Positions 5,286 to 11,767 of a stretch of 11,767 bases of DNA are shown piece by piece (within the stretch, counting starts at the first letter, position 1; each line of letters begins with the position of its first letter). The notes beneath the pieces are model-generated. The model saw only the letters and a program-made list of their open reading frames with translations. It was not told where the DNA came from and did not search any database. The position numbers and the translations under genes were made by a program. Source of the stretch: XYB1-FULL-44-23 sp964441445 (lineage in GTDB: Bacteria > Patescibacteriota > Microgenomatia > CAZETR01 > Amesbacteraceae); assembly GCA_964441445.1 (NCBI GenBank), contig CAYTYO010000020.1:1-11767 (forward strand), in the 5' to 3' direction.

Positions 5286-5903
5286 ATGAGGTCGAGGGAT
5301 GGATATTCGGGATTTTTACTCGTGCTAAGCGGTTTTTCTGGTTCAGGAAAAGATGCGGTTGCCGATAGGTTGGTGGCAGAAGGTTGGGAACGAATTGTAA
5401 CTTATAGTGCAGGAAGAGATCCACGTCCGGGTGAGGTGGATGGAGTGCATCACCATTTTGTGACGCCGGAAAGATTTGAAAAAATGATTTCGGAGGGCGA
5501 GTTTTTGGAGTGGGTGGAATATGCGGAAACGCGAAAAGGAACAGGTAAGAATGAAATCAGGGAAAAGATCCTAGCCGGGAAAAGAATTGTGTGGCGGATA
5601 GATCCCACGGCAGCTTCGGCAGTGGAGAAAATCTTTGCGGATAATTTCGGCCAAGAAGCCAATAAAATGCTGGAGCGGACGACGGTGGTCTTTTTGCGAA
5701 CAGAGAGTTCGAAGATAACTATATCGAGGTCAAAAAACAGAAACAAAAAAGAAAAGATGGCGGTAATTAAAGACAGGATAATCGGTGATGAACTAATGTG
5801 GGAGCAATTGAAAAACAAGTTTGAACATGTAGTGGTAAATAAGGAAGGTGCAATAGCGGAAACGGTGGAGAGGATAAAGACTATAGTAGCCAGTAGGCTA
5901 TAA
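5286..5903 (+). CDS. guanylate kinase family protein
   Basis: A 205-residue P-loop kinase of the guanylate kinase family, which makes GDP from GMP and ATP. The P-loop is GFSGSGKD (16-23); classical guanylate kinase has GKS/T, and GKD is also known from the related ribose 1,5-bisphosphate kinase PhnN. The nucleotide-binding segment RDPRPGEVDGVHHHFVTPERF (44-64) matches the TTRxPRPGExDGxxYxFVS block, followed by GEFLEWVEY (71-79). VWRIDP replaces the usual LDIDVQG. Guanylate kinase is therefore likely but a related GMP/ribose-phosphate kinase cannot be excluded. The ATG at 5286 is chosen because a promoter -10 ends 5 bases earlier; a TTG at 5280 would fall inside that -10. The 3' end overlaps the convergent exchanger gene by 23 bases. 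Confidence 0.82.
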   Translation: MRSRDGYSGFLLVLSGFSGSGKDAVADRLVAEGWERIVTYSAGRDPRPGEVDGVHHHFVTPERFEKMISEGEFLEWVEYAETRKGTGKNEIREKILAGKRIVWRIDPTAASAVEKIFADNFGQEANKMLERTTVVFLRTESSKITISRSKNRNKKEKMAVIKDRIIGDELMWEQLKNKFEHVVVNKEGAIAETVERIKTIVASRL

Positions 5904-6819
5904 ACAGTACATACAAACCTAAGAGAATTAAACCTTCTTTTCTCGAGATGTCATTTTTGGAACGGGTGAAATAGAAGAAGAGACACATACCAATGAGAAT
6001 GAAGATGAAACTGACGAAGAAATTATCTGAGGTTAAAACCTCCCCTTGGTTGATGAGCGAAAACAGGCCGAAGAGGAAGGTGTTGGCAGCTGCCGAGCCC
6101 ATGTAGTTGCCAAAGGCAATGTCTTTTCGACCTGCGGTGACCGATTTTACGGCCAGGGAAAGTTCGGGTAAATTGGTACCCAGAGAAAGCAGTAAGATAC
6201 TTAAAACCAGGGGTGGGAGATGAAGGAATTGGGAAAAGTAGATGGTTTCATTGACGATGAAATGGCTGGAAACAAAAATGAGGATCATGCCACCGATGAC
6301 TTTGGCCAGGTCAATAATGGAGTAGCGCTTAGTATTGCCGGTTTCTTCGTTATTTCCGGTTAAAATTCCGCGCTTACTTTCAATGATGTAGAAGAGGGCA
6401 GCGTAGCAGAGGATGAGCAGAATAGCTTCGGTATTGGTAACCCGGCGATCAATGACTAAAAATGCTGGTAAAGCTGTAACGGCCAAGGTGTAGAACAAGG
6501 AAAACGGGTCCAGGTCGTGGGAGATTTTAATACCGTTGCCAAGGATAGCCAATAAGGGAAGAATAAAGAGAAAAATTACCACAACCCCACCGATGAGATT
6601 ACCGACAAAGATTTCCGGGTTATGGCTGTTGATTGAGGTTAAGCCGAGGGCTATTTCCGGCAGAGAGGTAAGGAACCCGAGGATGAAAAATGATACCGAG
6701 AAAGATGAAATTTTAAGCTTGCGCGAAAAGCGAATGATGGATCGGACAATGAGATCAGCTCCGAACCAAATAGCCAAAAACGAAAGCAAATATAGGAAGG
6801 CAGAGAGAGCAAAAGCCAT
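5881..6819 (-). CDS. Na+/Ca2+ exchanger-type (CaCA family) membrane transporter
   Basis: A 312-residue protein of about ten membrane helices with the inverted repeat of the CaCA superfamily. The first alpha repeat is GFLTSLPEIALGLTSI followed by NPEIFVGNLIGG (about 48-78). The second is SLGTNLPELSLAVKSV followed by KDIAFGNYMGSAAANTF, with the paired Pro-Glu and Gly-Asn ion-binding residues in both. Its length is close to that of E. coli YrbG. A hydrophilic loop around residues 148-165 divides the halves. It exchanges Na+ or H+ for Ca2+ across the inner membrane. The ATG at 6819 has no Shine-Dalgarno. A possible extended -10, TGG-TAAACT (plus 6827-6835), lies 7 bases upstream. The gene's last codons overlap the kinase gene, convergent. 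Confidence 0.93.
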   Translation of the reverse strand: MAFALSAFLYLLSFLAIWFGADLIVRSIIRFSRKLKISSFSVSFFILGFLTSLPEIALGLTSINSHNPEIFVGNLIGGVVVIFLFILPLLAILGNGIKISHDLDPFSLFYTLAVTALPAFLVIDRRVTNTEAILLILCYAALFYIIESKRGILTGNNEETGNTKRYSIIDLAKVIGGMILIFVSSHFIVNETIYFSQFLHLPPLVLSILLLSLGTNLPELSLAVKSVTAGRKDIAFGNYMGSAAANTFLFGLFSLINQGEVLTSDNFFVSFIFILIGMCLFFYFTRSKNDISRKEGLILLGLYVLFIAYWLL

Positions 6820-6916
6820 GAGTTGTAGTTTACCAGAGAGTATGGAGAGAAAGCCAGAGTTGAAGCTTGCGGGAATAGTGCGTTAAAAATGCGGTAATTT
6901 AATTTCTTCAGTTTTA

Positions 6917-7174
6917 TTAGTATCGTTCTCCACCAGCACGTCGGCTTTGACTTTCGCAGGGTCCACCTTCGAACTGGTAAAGATAAGCTGTGCAGTATTC
7001 AATATCGTTAATAATCACGGTGCCCCTTGTGGACGGTTCAATGTGAGTGCAGACATCTACGGGGGGCTTCATATAATCGTGTCGAATGTGCCAAAGACCA
7101 TTATTATCCTTGTACACTGACGGTTTTCCGCCTTGAATCTTTGCATAATCTGCGTCAGTGGCTTGTCTAGGCAT
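6917..7174 (-). CDS. 85-residue hypothetical protein with Cys and His
   Basis: I do not recognise this protein. The ATG at 7174 is 4 bases past the stop of the HD-domain gene, so the two are co-transcribed. The product contains Cys42-x-His44, Cys61 and Cys73 and a mixed beta-strand pattern (VYKDNNGLWHIRHDYM, then GTVIINDIEYCTAYLY). It has no membrane segment or signal peptide, and the C-terminus is charged. Metal binding is possible but not shown. Coupling with a metal-dependent hydrolase is its only functional hint. Confidence 0.55.
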   Translation of the reverse strand: MPRQATDADYAKIQGGKPSVYKDNNGLWHIRHDYMKPPVDVCTHIEPSTRGTVIINDIEYCTAYLYQFEGGPCESQSRRAGGERY

Positions 7175-7178
7175 AGTT

Positions 7179-7820
7179 TTAAATTATTCCGTTTTCTTTG
7201 GCTATAGCAAGTATCTCGGCAACGTCAGGGTCCGAAAAAGATTCGGCTAAAGAGTTCCATAACTGGAGGTTGGTTTTGGCATAGCCCAAATATTTTTTCT
7301 TGGCCAATTCGGTATTAAAAAAGATACCCTTTGCCATTAATGGGTTTTGTTCTGAGGTAATCTTTTGGGCTAGTTTGTGAATATCGACGTGATTTTGGGT
7401 GATATATTTTCCGGAAAACATGATCGGATTTATGGGGAGGATTTTGTAGACGTTGTCTGCATCGGCTAAAGCCATACCTTCGGGAGAAATTTTTTCAGTG
7501 CGATATGCGGTGTGGGCTTCCATTATTATGCTTTCGATGCGATCGATTTGTGATTGTGAGTAGCCGTTTTGGGAGAGGATTTCCGATCTGAGTTTCGTGG
7601 CTGATTCGGGTTTAGAATTAGGTTCGATTAGGTAGTTAAGATCGTGGGTGAGAGCGGCAGCTTTGACCAACTGAGTGTCGGCATTAATACTTTTTGAGAA
7701 TTCAATAGATTTTTTAAGGACGAAATTTATATGGTGCCAGCCGTGATAAACCAGTTCCTGATTGTGGTCCAAGTAGAGAGCTTCAATCTGGGTAAGCAGC
7801 TGATCAAAACTTGCAGTCAT
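7179..7820 (-). CDS. HD-domain metal-dependent phosphohydrolase
   Basis: A 213-residue soluble protein of the predicted HD-superfamily phosphohydrolases. The family N-terminal motif Tyr-His-x3-His is YHGWHH (25-30), the defining metal pair is His59-Asp60 in ALTHDLNYL, then His103 in MEAHTAY and Asp120/Asp122 in LADADNVYKI. These fit a mono- or dinuclear metal site that cleaves phosphate esters of nucleotides; the substrate cannot be told. The ATG at 7820 is in an AT-rich stretch with no Shine-Dalgarno. It is transcribed away from the small ORF and ATPase, with about 70 bases between the two starts, and precedes the 85-residue protein by 4 bases. Confidence 0.85.
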   Translation of the reverse strand: MTASFDQLLTQIEALYLDHNQELVYHGWHHINFVLKKSIEFSKSINADTQLVKAAALTHDLNYLIEPNSKPESATKLRSEILSQNGYSQSQIDRIESIIMEAHTAYRTEKISPEGMALADADNVYKILPINPIMFSGKYITQNHVDIHKLAQKITSEQNPLMAKGIFFNTELAKKKYLGYAKTNLQLWNSLAESFSDPDVAEILAIAKENGII

Positions 7821-7857
7821 AGTTATTAATATTTTAGCATTTTCATCTTTCTGTAGA

Positions 7858-7887
7858 TTGACTTTATCAGTAGTAAGATCATATATA
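7858..7887 (+). promoter_or_regulatory. promoter of the small ORF / P-type ATPase unit
   Basis: -35 TTGACT (7858-7863, 5 of 6), 18-base spacer, -10 TATATA (7882-7887). The ATG of the small ORF at 7893 follows after 5 bases. An overlapping TATAGT at 7884-7889 is an alternative -10. Confidence 0.5.
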
Positions 7888-7892
7888 GTTAT

Positions 7893-8018
7893 ATGGCAGC
7901 TGCAGTAGAGATGGGAAGAGACGGAGGACTTACAGATATTTTAAATGTGAAAGGAATTAAAGCGTGTCCATTGAAAGAATTTTCTGAGAGTGCACCGTGT
8001 ACGAAGAAGGGAGTTTAA
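7893..8018 (+). CDS. 41-residue small protein or leader peptide upstream of the P-type ATPase
   Basis: An open frame of 41 codons plus TAA that begins 5 bases after a predicted -10 and ends 2 bases before the ATPase ATG. It reads MAAAVEMGRDGGLTDILNVK, then a segment with Cys25-Pro26 and Cys36, ending KKGV. It has no membrane helix. Its last codons carry the ATPase Shine-Dalgarno (AAGGGAG, 8007-8013), so translation of the two would be coupled. It may be a leader peptide, as MgtL is for mgtA, or a small accessory protein. I recognise no family, and random occurrence of a 41-codon frame is quite possible. The placement between promoter and gene is the main support. Confidence 0.45.
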   Translation: MAAAVEMGRDGGLTDILNVKGIKACPLKEFSESAPCTKKGV

Positions 8019-8020
8019 CT

Positions 8021-10051
8021 ATGGCATATTTAGAGTTTACGCAGTTTGCACCAGAACAAGTTTTAACCGCTTTAAAAACTGGTGATATGGGGTTGGCGAG
8101 GGAAGATGTCGAGAAAAGGACACTTGAGTTCGGAAAAAATCTTACCAAGGCGAAATACCTGACCCCGGGGCAAATTCTGGTGCGACAGCTAAGATCGCCG
8201 TTCCAGTATTTGTTGGTAGGTGCTTTGGTATTGTCATTTGCGTTAGGTGAAAGGGTCGATGCACTGATGATCCTGTTGTTTGTAGGACTTAATACTTTTT
8301 TGGGGTTTATTCAGGAATACCGATCCGAACAGACGGTAAAGCTGCTGAACAAACATTTAGCCAGCAGATCAAGAGTAGTCAGATCCGGTGAGGAGATGGT
8401 CATTGAGACAGAGAATTTAGTTCCCGGAGATATCGTATTACTCGAGCCGGGCGACATTGTGCCGGCGGATTTGCGATTGATTGAAGCTTTCAATCTGGTA
8501 GCAGATGAGTCGGCACTAACCGGGGAAAGTGTAGCAACCATTAAGACTAGTGAACCAATTAAGGAGGCAAAGCCGGAAGTATTTGAGGCGACGAATATTT
8601 GTTTTTCAGGAACAAATATTGTTTCCGGGGAAGCCAAAGGGGTGGTGGTCGGCACCGGATTAAGAACGGAATACGCAAAAATTGCTAAGTTGTCTTCCGA
8701 AACCAAGAAAGGCGGATCGTACGAGAAAGAAATCGGCAAGTTTAGTAAGTTTGTATTAATCCTAGTGGGCATTACGCTATTTCTGGTGCTGGGCGCTAAT
8801 ATGTTGTTTCACCAATCTGCCAGCGTGCTGGAGCTAATTGTATTTGCAATCGCTTTGGCTGTGTCCGTGATTCCCGAGGCGTTACCTGTGGTAACAACTT
8901 TTTCCTTGTCTATCGGTGCGGCCAGACTGGCGAAGAAAAAAGTGGTCGTAAAACGCCTGTCGGCAATTGAAGACCTAGGGGGAATTGAAATATTGTGCAG
9001 CGATAAAACGGGAACATTAACTGAGAACAATCTGACAGTGGAGGAGGTTTTGAACATGTCTGAAAAGGAGGTGCTCGTATATGCGGCTTTGGCTTCGATA
9101 TGGGATAAAGTTGACCGGAATCGGGGTAATAAGGCCTTTGAGGAAGCAATATACGATGCCTTAGATGAAAAGCAAAAAACGGTTCTGGCTAAGTATAAAA
9201 TCTTGAAAGAAATTCCTTTTGATCCGCAACGGAAAAGATCAAGTTGTGTTGTGAGCGGAAACAAAGAAATTCAATTGGTGGTTCGGGGGGCAGCAGAGGA
9301 AATTTGGCCGCTAATATCCGGGCTGTCTAAAAAAGATTTGGACAAGATGACGGAATGGGTTAAAGATAAGGGACGGCAGGGAATTCGGGTTTTGGCAGTA
9401 GCTGCACGAAAAATCGAGAAGGACGAAATGGCTAATTTAGAAACGGTGGAGAAGTCCATGGATCTTGTAGGTTTGGTTTCGTTTGTGGATCCAATTAANN
9501 NNNNNNNNNNNNNNNNNNNNNNNNNNNNNNNNNNNNNNNNNNNNNNNNNNNNNNNNNNNNNNNNNNNNNNNNNNNNNNNNNNNNNNNNNNNNNNNNNNGA
9601 CAACGTAGATGTTGAAAGTATGGCTGAACCACATCGGTTTGATATCCGGAATTTTGCATTTATTGCACTGATTTTAGGGTTAGTCAGCACGGTGTTTGAC
9701 TTTATATTCTTTATGGTTTTTCGGAGCGGGGGGGCCGCGGTGTTGCAGACGGGCTGGTTTATAGGCAGCATATTAACGGAGTTGGTATTCATTTATTCGA
9801 TAAGGACAAAGAAGCCATTTTGGAGGGCGGTCAGGCCACCTGTGGCGATTACCGGGTTGGTTATTTTGGCCATGGCGATAACAATAGTTGTTCCATTTAC
9901 GAAGTTCGGGCATGAAGTATTTAGCTTTGTTTCTCCCACAGGGCAGAACATGTGGTTAATCATGTTAATTGTCAGCGCTTATTTTGTGACAACTGAGAGT
10001 GTCAAGCTGTTGTACTATCGGTTTTTTCAACCCGGCAAAGTTATTAGGTGA
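8021..10051 (+). CDS. P-type cation-transporting ATPase, MgtA-like, interrupted by an assembly gap
   Basis: An inner-membrane ion pump using an aspartyl-phosphate intermediate. Visible parts: N-terminal cytosolic segment, membrane helices 1-2, actuator domain with TGES (167-170), the helix-4 motif PEALP, phosphorylation site DKTGTL (Asp328), and part of the nucleotide domain up to about residue 492. After 100 N come DNVDVESMAEPHRFD and the last four helices (QTGWFIGSILTEL). This post-gap block matches MgtA-type Mg2+ ATPases (DNVDxE...PxRWD; FQSGWFV), though PEALP is shared with other bacterial cation ATPases, so Mg2+ import is likely but not certain. About 200 residues (TGD and GDGVNDAP motifs, helices 5-6) are missing from the assembly. 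ATG 8021 is chosen over GTG 7997 because AAGGGAG lies 7 bases before it. Confidence 0.9.
   Translation: MAYLEFTQFAPEQVLTALKTGDMGLAREDVEKRTLEFGKNLTKAKYLTPGQILVRQLRSPFQYLLVGALVLSFALGERVDALMILLFVGLNTFLGFIQEYRSEQTVKLLNKHLASRSRVVRSGEEMVIETENLVPGDIVLLEPGDIVPADLRLIEAFNLVADESALTGESVATIKTSEPIKEAKPEVFEATNICFSGTNIVSGEAKGVVVGTGLRTEYAKIAKLSSETKKGGSYEKEIGKFSKFVLILVGITLFLVLGANMLFHQSASVLELIVFAIALAVSVIPEALPVVTTFSLSIGAARLAKKKVVVKRLSAIEDLGGIEILCSDKTGTLTENNLTVEEVLNMSEKEVLVYAALASIWDKVDRNRGNKAFEEAIYDALDEKQKTVLAKYKILKEIPFDPQRKRSSCVVSGNKEIQLVVRGAAEEIWPLISGLSKKDLDKMTEWVKDKGRQGIRVLAVAARKIEKDEMANLETVEKSMDLVGLVSFVDPIXXXXXXXXXXXXXXXXXXXXXXXXXXXXXXXXXXDNVDVESMAEPHRFDIRNFAFIALILGLVSTVFDFIFFMVFRSGGAAVLQTGWFIGSILTELVFIYSIRTKKPFWRAVRPPVAITGLVILAMAITIVVPFTKFGHEVFSFVSPTGQNMWLIMLIVSAYFVTTESVKLLYYRFFQPGKVIR
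9499..9598. other. assembly gap of 100 N inside the ATPase gene
   Basis: Exactly 100 N, the usual placeholder for a scaffold join of unknown length. The flanking frames happen to agree (34 unknown codons), but the family leads me to expect about 200 residues, roughly 600 bases, here. The join is nonetheless consistent: both sides are from the same protein family in the right order. Confidence 0.95.
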
Positions 10052-10163
10052 TATCAGAATGAGTCCAAAGAAGATGGAAGGTAGGGGGTAAGTAAATGGG
10101 CGCTGATAGTTGAAGGGCTGAAGGGTGGTTCAGGATATCAGGTTGAAGGAGGTGGCAGCAAGA

Positions 10164-10478
10164 TTAAGTTAAGGCGGCAATGACAAGACCGATTAAGACA
10201 AACGTAGCTAACCAGGCAGTGGAGTAGAGAATAAGCCGGAGAGCGGTTTTAGTTTGCTTGCGGTCCCAAAAGATAATGAACGGATAGCCAAGAAAAATGA
10301 GGGTGCAGATAACGGCTGAAACTGCAAAGAGAGCCAGAAAAATTGCGGGTCCAAGAAAATTGGGTTGATGACCAAACCAAGTATTACCATTAACGAATAC
10401 GGTACCGATTAATCCACAATAGATGAGTATACCGACCGCCTGAAGGAAAGCGATGAAACCTAATGAGGCTTTTTTCAT
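10164..10478 (-). CDS. 104-residue three-helix membrane protein
   Basis: Hydrophobic protein with three predicted helices (about 7-28, 42-66 and 80-103) and a loop NGNTWFGHQPNFLGPA between the first two. I know similar proteins only as uncharacterised ones from CPR genomes, and have no function to offer. The ATG at 10478 is preferred to an upstream in-frame ATG at 10586 because an extended -10 lies 7 bases before it and the longer form would run antisense through the Nudix gene start. It is divergent from the Nudix gene and converges on the ATPase gene, with 112 bases between them. Confidence 0.72.
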   Translation of the reverse strand: MKKASLGFIAFLQAVGILIYCGLIGTVFVNGNTWFGHQPNFLGPAIFLALFAVSAVICTLIFLGYPFIIFWDRKQTKTALRLILYSTAWLATFVLIGLVIAALT

Positions 10479-10485
10479 TGATTTA

Positions 10486-10494
10486 ATTATGTCA
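10486..10494 (-). promoter_or_regulatory. extended -10 promoter of the three-helix protein, leaderless layout
   Basis: Minus-strand TGA-CATAAT (plus 10486-10494), 5 of 6 plus the TGn extension, 7 bases before the ATG at 10478. No good -35 is seen. Confidence 0.42.
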
Positions 10495-10498
10495 CTTG

Positions 10499-10526
10499 TT
10501 TGCAAGAGCACGTTTGTAAGTATAAT
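10499..10526 (+). promoter_or_regulatory. promoter of the Nudix gene
   Basis: Perfect -10 TATAAT (10521-10526) with a weak -35 TTTGCA (10499-10504) at 16 bases. The ATG at 10536 follows after 9 bases, leaving a leader of only a few bases and no Shine-Dalgarno. Confidence 0.45.
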
Positions 10527-10535
10527 GGCCAGCGT

Positions 10536-11003
10536 ATGATGCTTGAGGCTAAAGGCAGCGGCGACGAAAATGAAAAAGTTAAACAAGTGGTGAGGGCAGT
10601 GCTGGTTACGACGGACGGTGAGGTGTGTATTGGAAGGGGAGGTCCAGGTTATGAGGTAGGGAAGTGGTGTTTGGTAGGCGGCGGAGCAGAAAGTAGCGCA
10701 TTAGGTGCGGAAGTGTACAGAGAAATTGTGGAGGAGACCGGGGTGTCGATCCAGGATCTGACTGATGAGGAATTACCCATTTTGATAGCTACAATAGTTA
10801 GATATAAGCACGGAGCGGCCTGGCATAATAATTATTTCGTGATCGAAATGAATGATGCAGCAATACCAATGGTTTTGGCCAGGTTTAACCGGGAAGAATT
10901 TAGTGAAGTGCGGTTTGTGACAGCTGAAGGTGTAAAAGGTCTAAGATTTGCGTTTGGGGATGGCGAAATAGTGCGAAGTTTTTTCAAGGAAGTGGGAAAT
11001 TAA
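10536..11003 (+). CDS. Nudix hydrolase with an altered Nudix box
   Basis: A 155-residue Nudix-fold protein, the family that hydrolyses nucleoside diphosphates linked to another group. The core starts at KQVVRAVLVTTDGEVCIGRG and the Nudix helix is REIVEETGV (62-70), which keeps the metal-binding RExxEE residues. In the canonical Gx5Ex7REUxEExGU the first Glu would fall at residue 54, but a serine is there, with Glu52 two residues earlier. The WCLVGGG loop (44-50) is otherwise typical. The substrate is unknown. Two consecutive ATGs (10536, 10539) are possible. A TTG at 10500 would lie upstream of the predicted transcript start. The LMW-phosphatase-like gene follows 27 bases on. Confidence 0.85.
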   Translation: MMLEAKGSGDENEKVKQVVRAVLVTTDGEVCIGRGGPGYEVGKWCLVGGGAESSALGAEVYREIVEETGVSIQDLTDEELPILIATIVRYKHGAAWHNNYFVIEMNDAAIPMVLARFNREEFSEVRFVTAEGVKGLRFAFGDGEIVRSFFKEVGN

Positions 11004-11030
11004 GGCGGTTCGGGAGCTGAGAATTATTAG

Positions 11031-11513
11031 ATGGATAGTGGTACGATGACTGATATGGTGAAGGTGGAGTTTGTATGTTCGGGAAATACTTTTAGGAGCC
11101 GAACGGCAGAGGCGTATTTTAAATCAAAAGGTGTATCAGGAGTTGTAGTGTCGTCCAGCGGGACGACGGCTAAATTGGATTTAAACGGACCAATTTCCTG
11201 GTGGGGACAGAGGATCATTAAAAATGAGGGGTTGATTAAATTTGAAAGTCGGGATTGGAGACAGGTGACGGCGGAAATTTTGGAGAGCGCTGATATGGTG
11301 GTGTTTATGGAGCGGATAAATTACGAGTATTGTTGGGACGAGATGGGATATACAAGAGAACCCGTAATTTGGGATATCCCCGATGTGGGCTTAGTTAAGC
11401 AAGATTATATTCATGAGGCCGATATAAATATGCAAGCTGAAGAAGCGTTTCTAATGATTAAGGCGAAGGTGGACGATTTGGTAATAAGTTTGAGCATGCA
11501 AACGGCAATATAG
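11031..11513 (+). CDS. low-molecular-weight protein-tyrosine-phosphatase family protein
   Basis: A 160-residue protein with the CX5R phosphate loop of the LMW-PTP/arsenate-reductase fold: FVCSGNTFRSR (14-24), Cys16 as nucleophile and Arg22 binding phosphate, matching VCxGNxCRSP. The second family cysteine (CRSP) is replaced by Phe21. A late acidic motif WDIPD (114-118) takes the place of the DP(Y/F) general-acid loop. LMW-PTPs dephosphorylate tyrosine or act as arsenate reductases; here the substrate is open. In-frame ATGs at 11046 and 11055 are possible. The last gives the family-like start MVKVEFVC, so the first eight residues may not be real. It follows the Nudix gene after 27 bases and is probably in one operon. 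Confidence 0.78.
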   Translation: MDSGTMTDMVKVEFVCSGNTFRSRTAEAYFKSKGVSGVVVSSSGTTAKLDLNGPISWWGQRIIKNEGLIKFESRDWRQVTAEILESADMVVFMERINYEYCWDEMGYTREPVIWDIPDVGLVKQDYIHEADINMQAEEAFLMIKAKVDDLVISLSMQTAI

Positions 11514-11665
11514 ATACGGCAAAATAAACTTATTCAGCGAGAGGCATAGGTTAGCTTGGGTGATAGTTTTCCCCCGCTCATGATAAAGGCATTATATTCC
11601 CAAGGTTTTTGAAGTTTTATCCGAAGCTACTCCTATATGTATCTGGCAAGTTAGTTTAGGTGCCG

Positions 11666-11694
11666 TTTTCAACATGGATACTCACGCTTATAAT
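11666..11694 (+). promoter_or_regulatory. promoter at the right edge, leaderless layout
   Basis: -35 TTTTCA (11666-11671, 4 of 6), 17-base spacer, perfect -10 TATAAT (11689-11694). The ATG at 11702 lies 7 bases later, at the expected transcription start. Confidence 0.5.
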
Positions 11695-11701
11695 TAGATG
11701 G

Positions 11702-11767
11702 ATGGTAGAAAACAAAATTATTAGTCTTGAAGATTTGGGTTTTAGTGAGTTTTATGAAAGGGGAGTT
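11702..11767 (+). CDS. start of a gene running off the window, possibly RsgA-type GTPase
   Basis: Twenty-two codons are visible, beginning MVENKIISLEDLGFSEFYER and open to the window edge. The 'LxxLGFxxFY' opening resembles the N-terminus of ribosome small-subunit-dependent GTPase A (RsgA), which helps 30S maturation, but too little is present to be sure. An overlapping ATG at 11698 ends after 8 codons and is rejected. A perfect -10 sits 7 bases upstream. Confidence 0.35.
   Translation, partial: MVENKIISLEDLGFSEFYERGV

Noticed and set aside
5450..5818. Minus-strand open frame inside the guanylate-kinase-like gene
   Set aside because: Shadow of a well-supported kinase gene; no start signals.
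10054..10140. Two GATATC copies after the ATPase gene
   Set aside because: Six-base palindromes 70 or more bases apart without T tract or other repeat context; chance is likely.
11536..11578. Possible bulged hairpin AGCGaGaGG...CCCCGCT after the LMW phosphatase gene
   Set aside because: Bulged, large loop and no T tract, so neither a convincing terminator nor a known RNA.

Overview
The window looks like a piece of a small, streamlined bacterial genome of the Candidate Phyla Radiation (Patescibacteria), most likely Microgenomates-like. This is inferred from gene packing (overlaps, zero-gap stop/start junctions), an L1 protein with a long charged N-terminal extension, a NusG with an acidic N-terminal tail, and many short proteins of unknown function. 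There is no rRNA gene here to prove it. TAA, TAG-free and TGA stops all fit the standard code.

Layout. Positions 1-2858, minus strand: a translation/transcription block in the order secE, nusG, a 69-residue cysteine protein, rplK, a long untranslated spacer, rplA, then a probable L10 (rplJ) leader running off the left edge. Positions 2858-5208, minus strand: a 62-residue one-helix protein and a YvcK/CofD-like protein, followed by what I read as a compact cobalamin riboswitch controlling a membrane-anchored DUF4430 protein and an ECF S-component-like (DUF6580) membrane protein, a plausible vitamin B12 capture pair, closed by a terminator. Positions 5251-7820: a guanylate-kinase-like gene on the plus strand, converging on and overlapping a Na+/Ca2+ exchanger-type transporter; then a small cysteine/histidine protein and an HD-domain hydrolase on the minus strand. 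Positions 7858-10051, plus strand: a 41-codon small ORF two bases ahead of an MgtA-like P-type ATPase interrupted by a 100-N scaffold gap. Positions 10164-11767: a three-helix membrane protein (minus) divergent from a Nudix hydrolase, an LMW protein-tyrosine-phosphatase-like gene, and the first 22 codons of a possible RsgA GTPase.

Two themes run through the window. First, many genes have a good -10 hexamer only 5-7 bases before the ATG and no Shine-Dalgarno, the layout of leaderless mRNAs. Genes with a real leader (DUF4430, the ATPase) instead have a Shine-Dalgarno. Second, the leaders that do exist look regulatory: the riboswitch, the rplA hairpin that would mask a GGAGG, and the L10 leader. 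All promoter, riboswitch and leader calls are read by eye from sequence and have no experimental support here.
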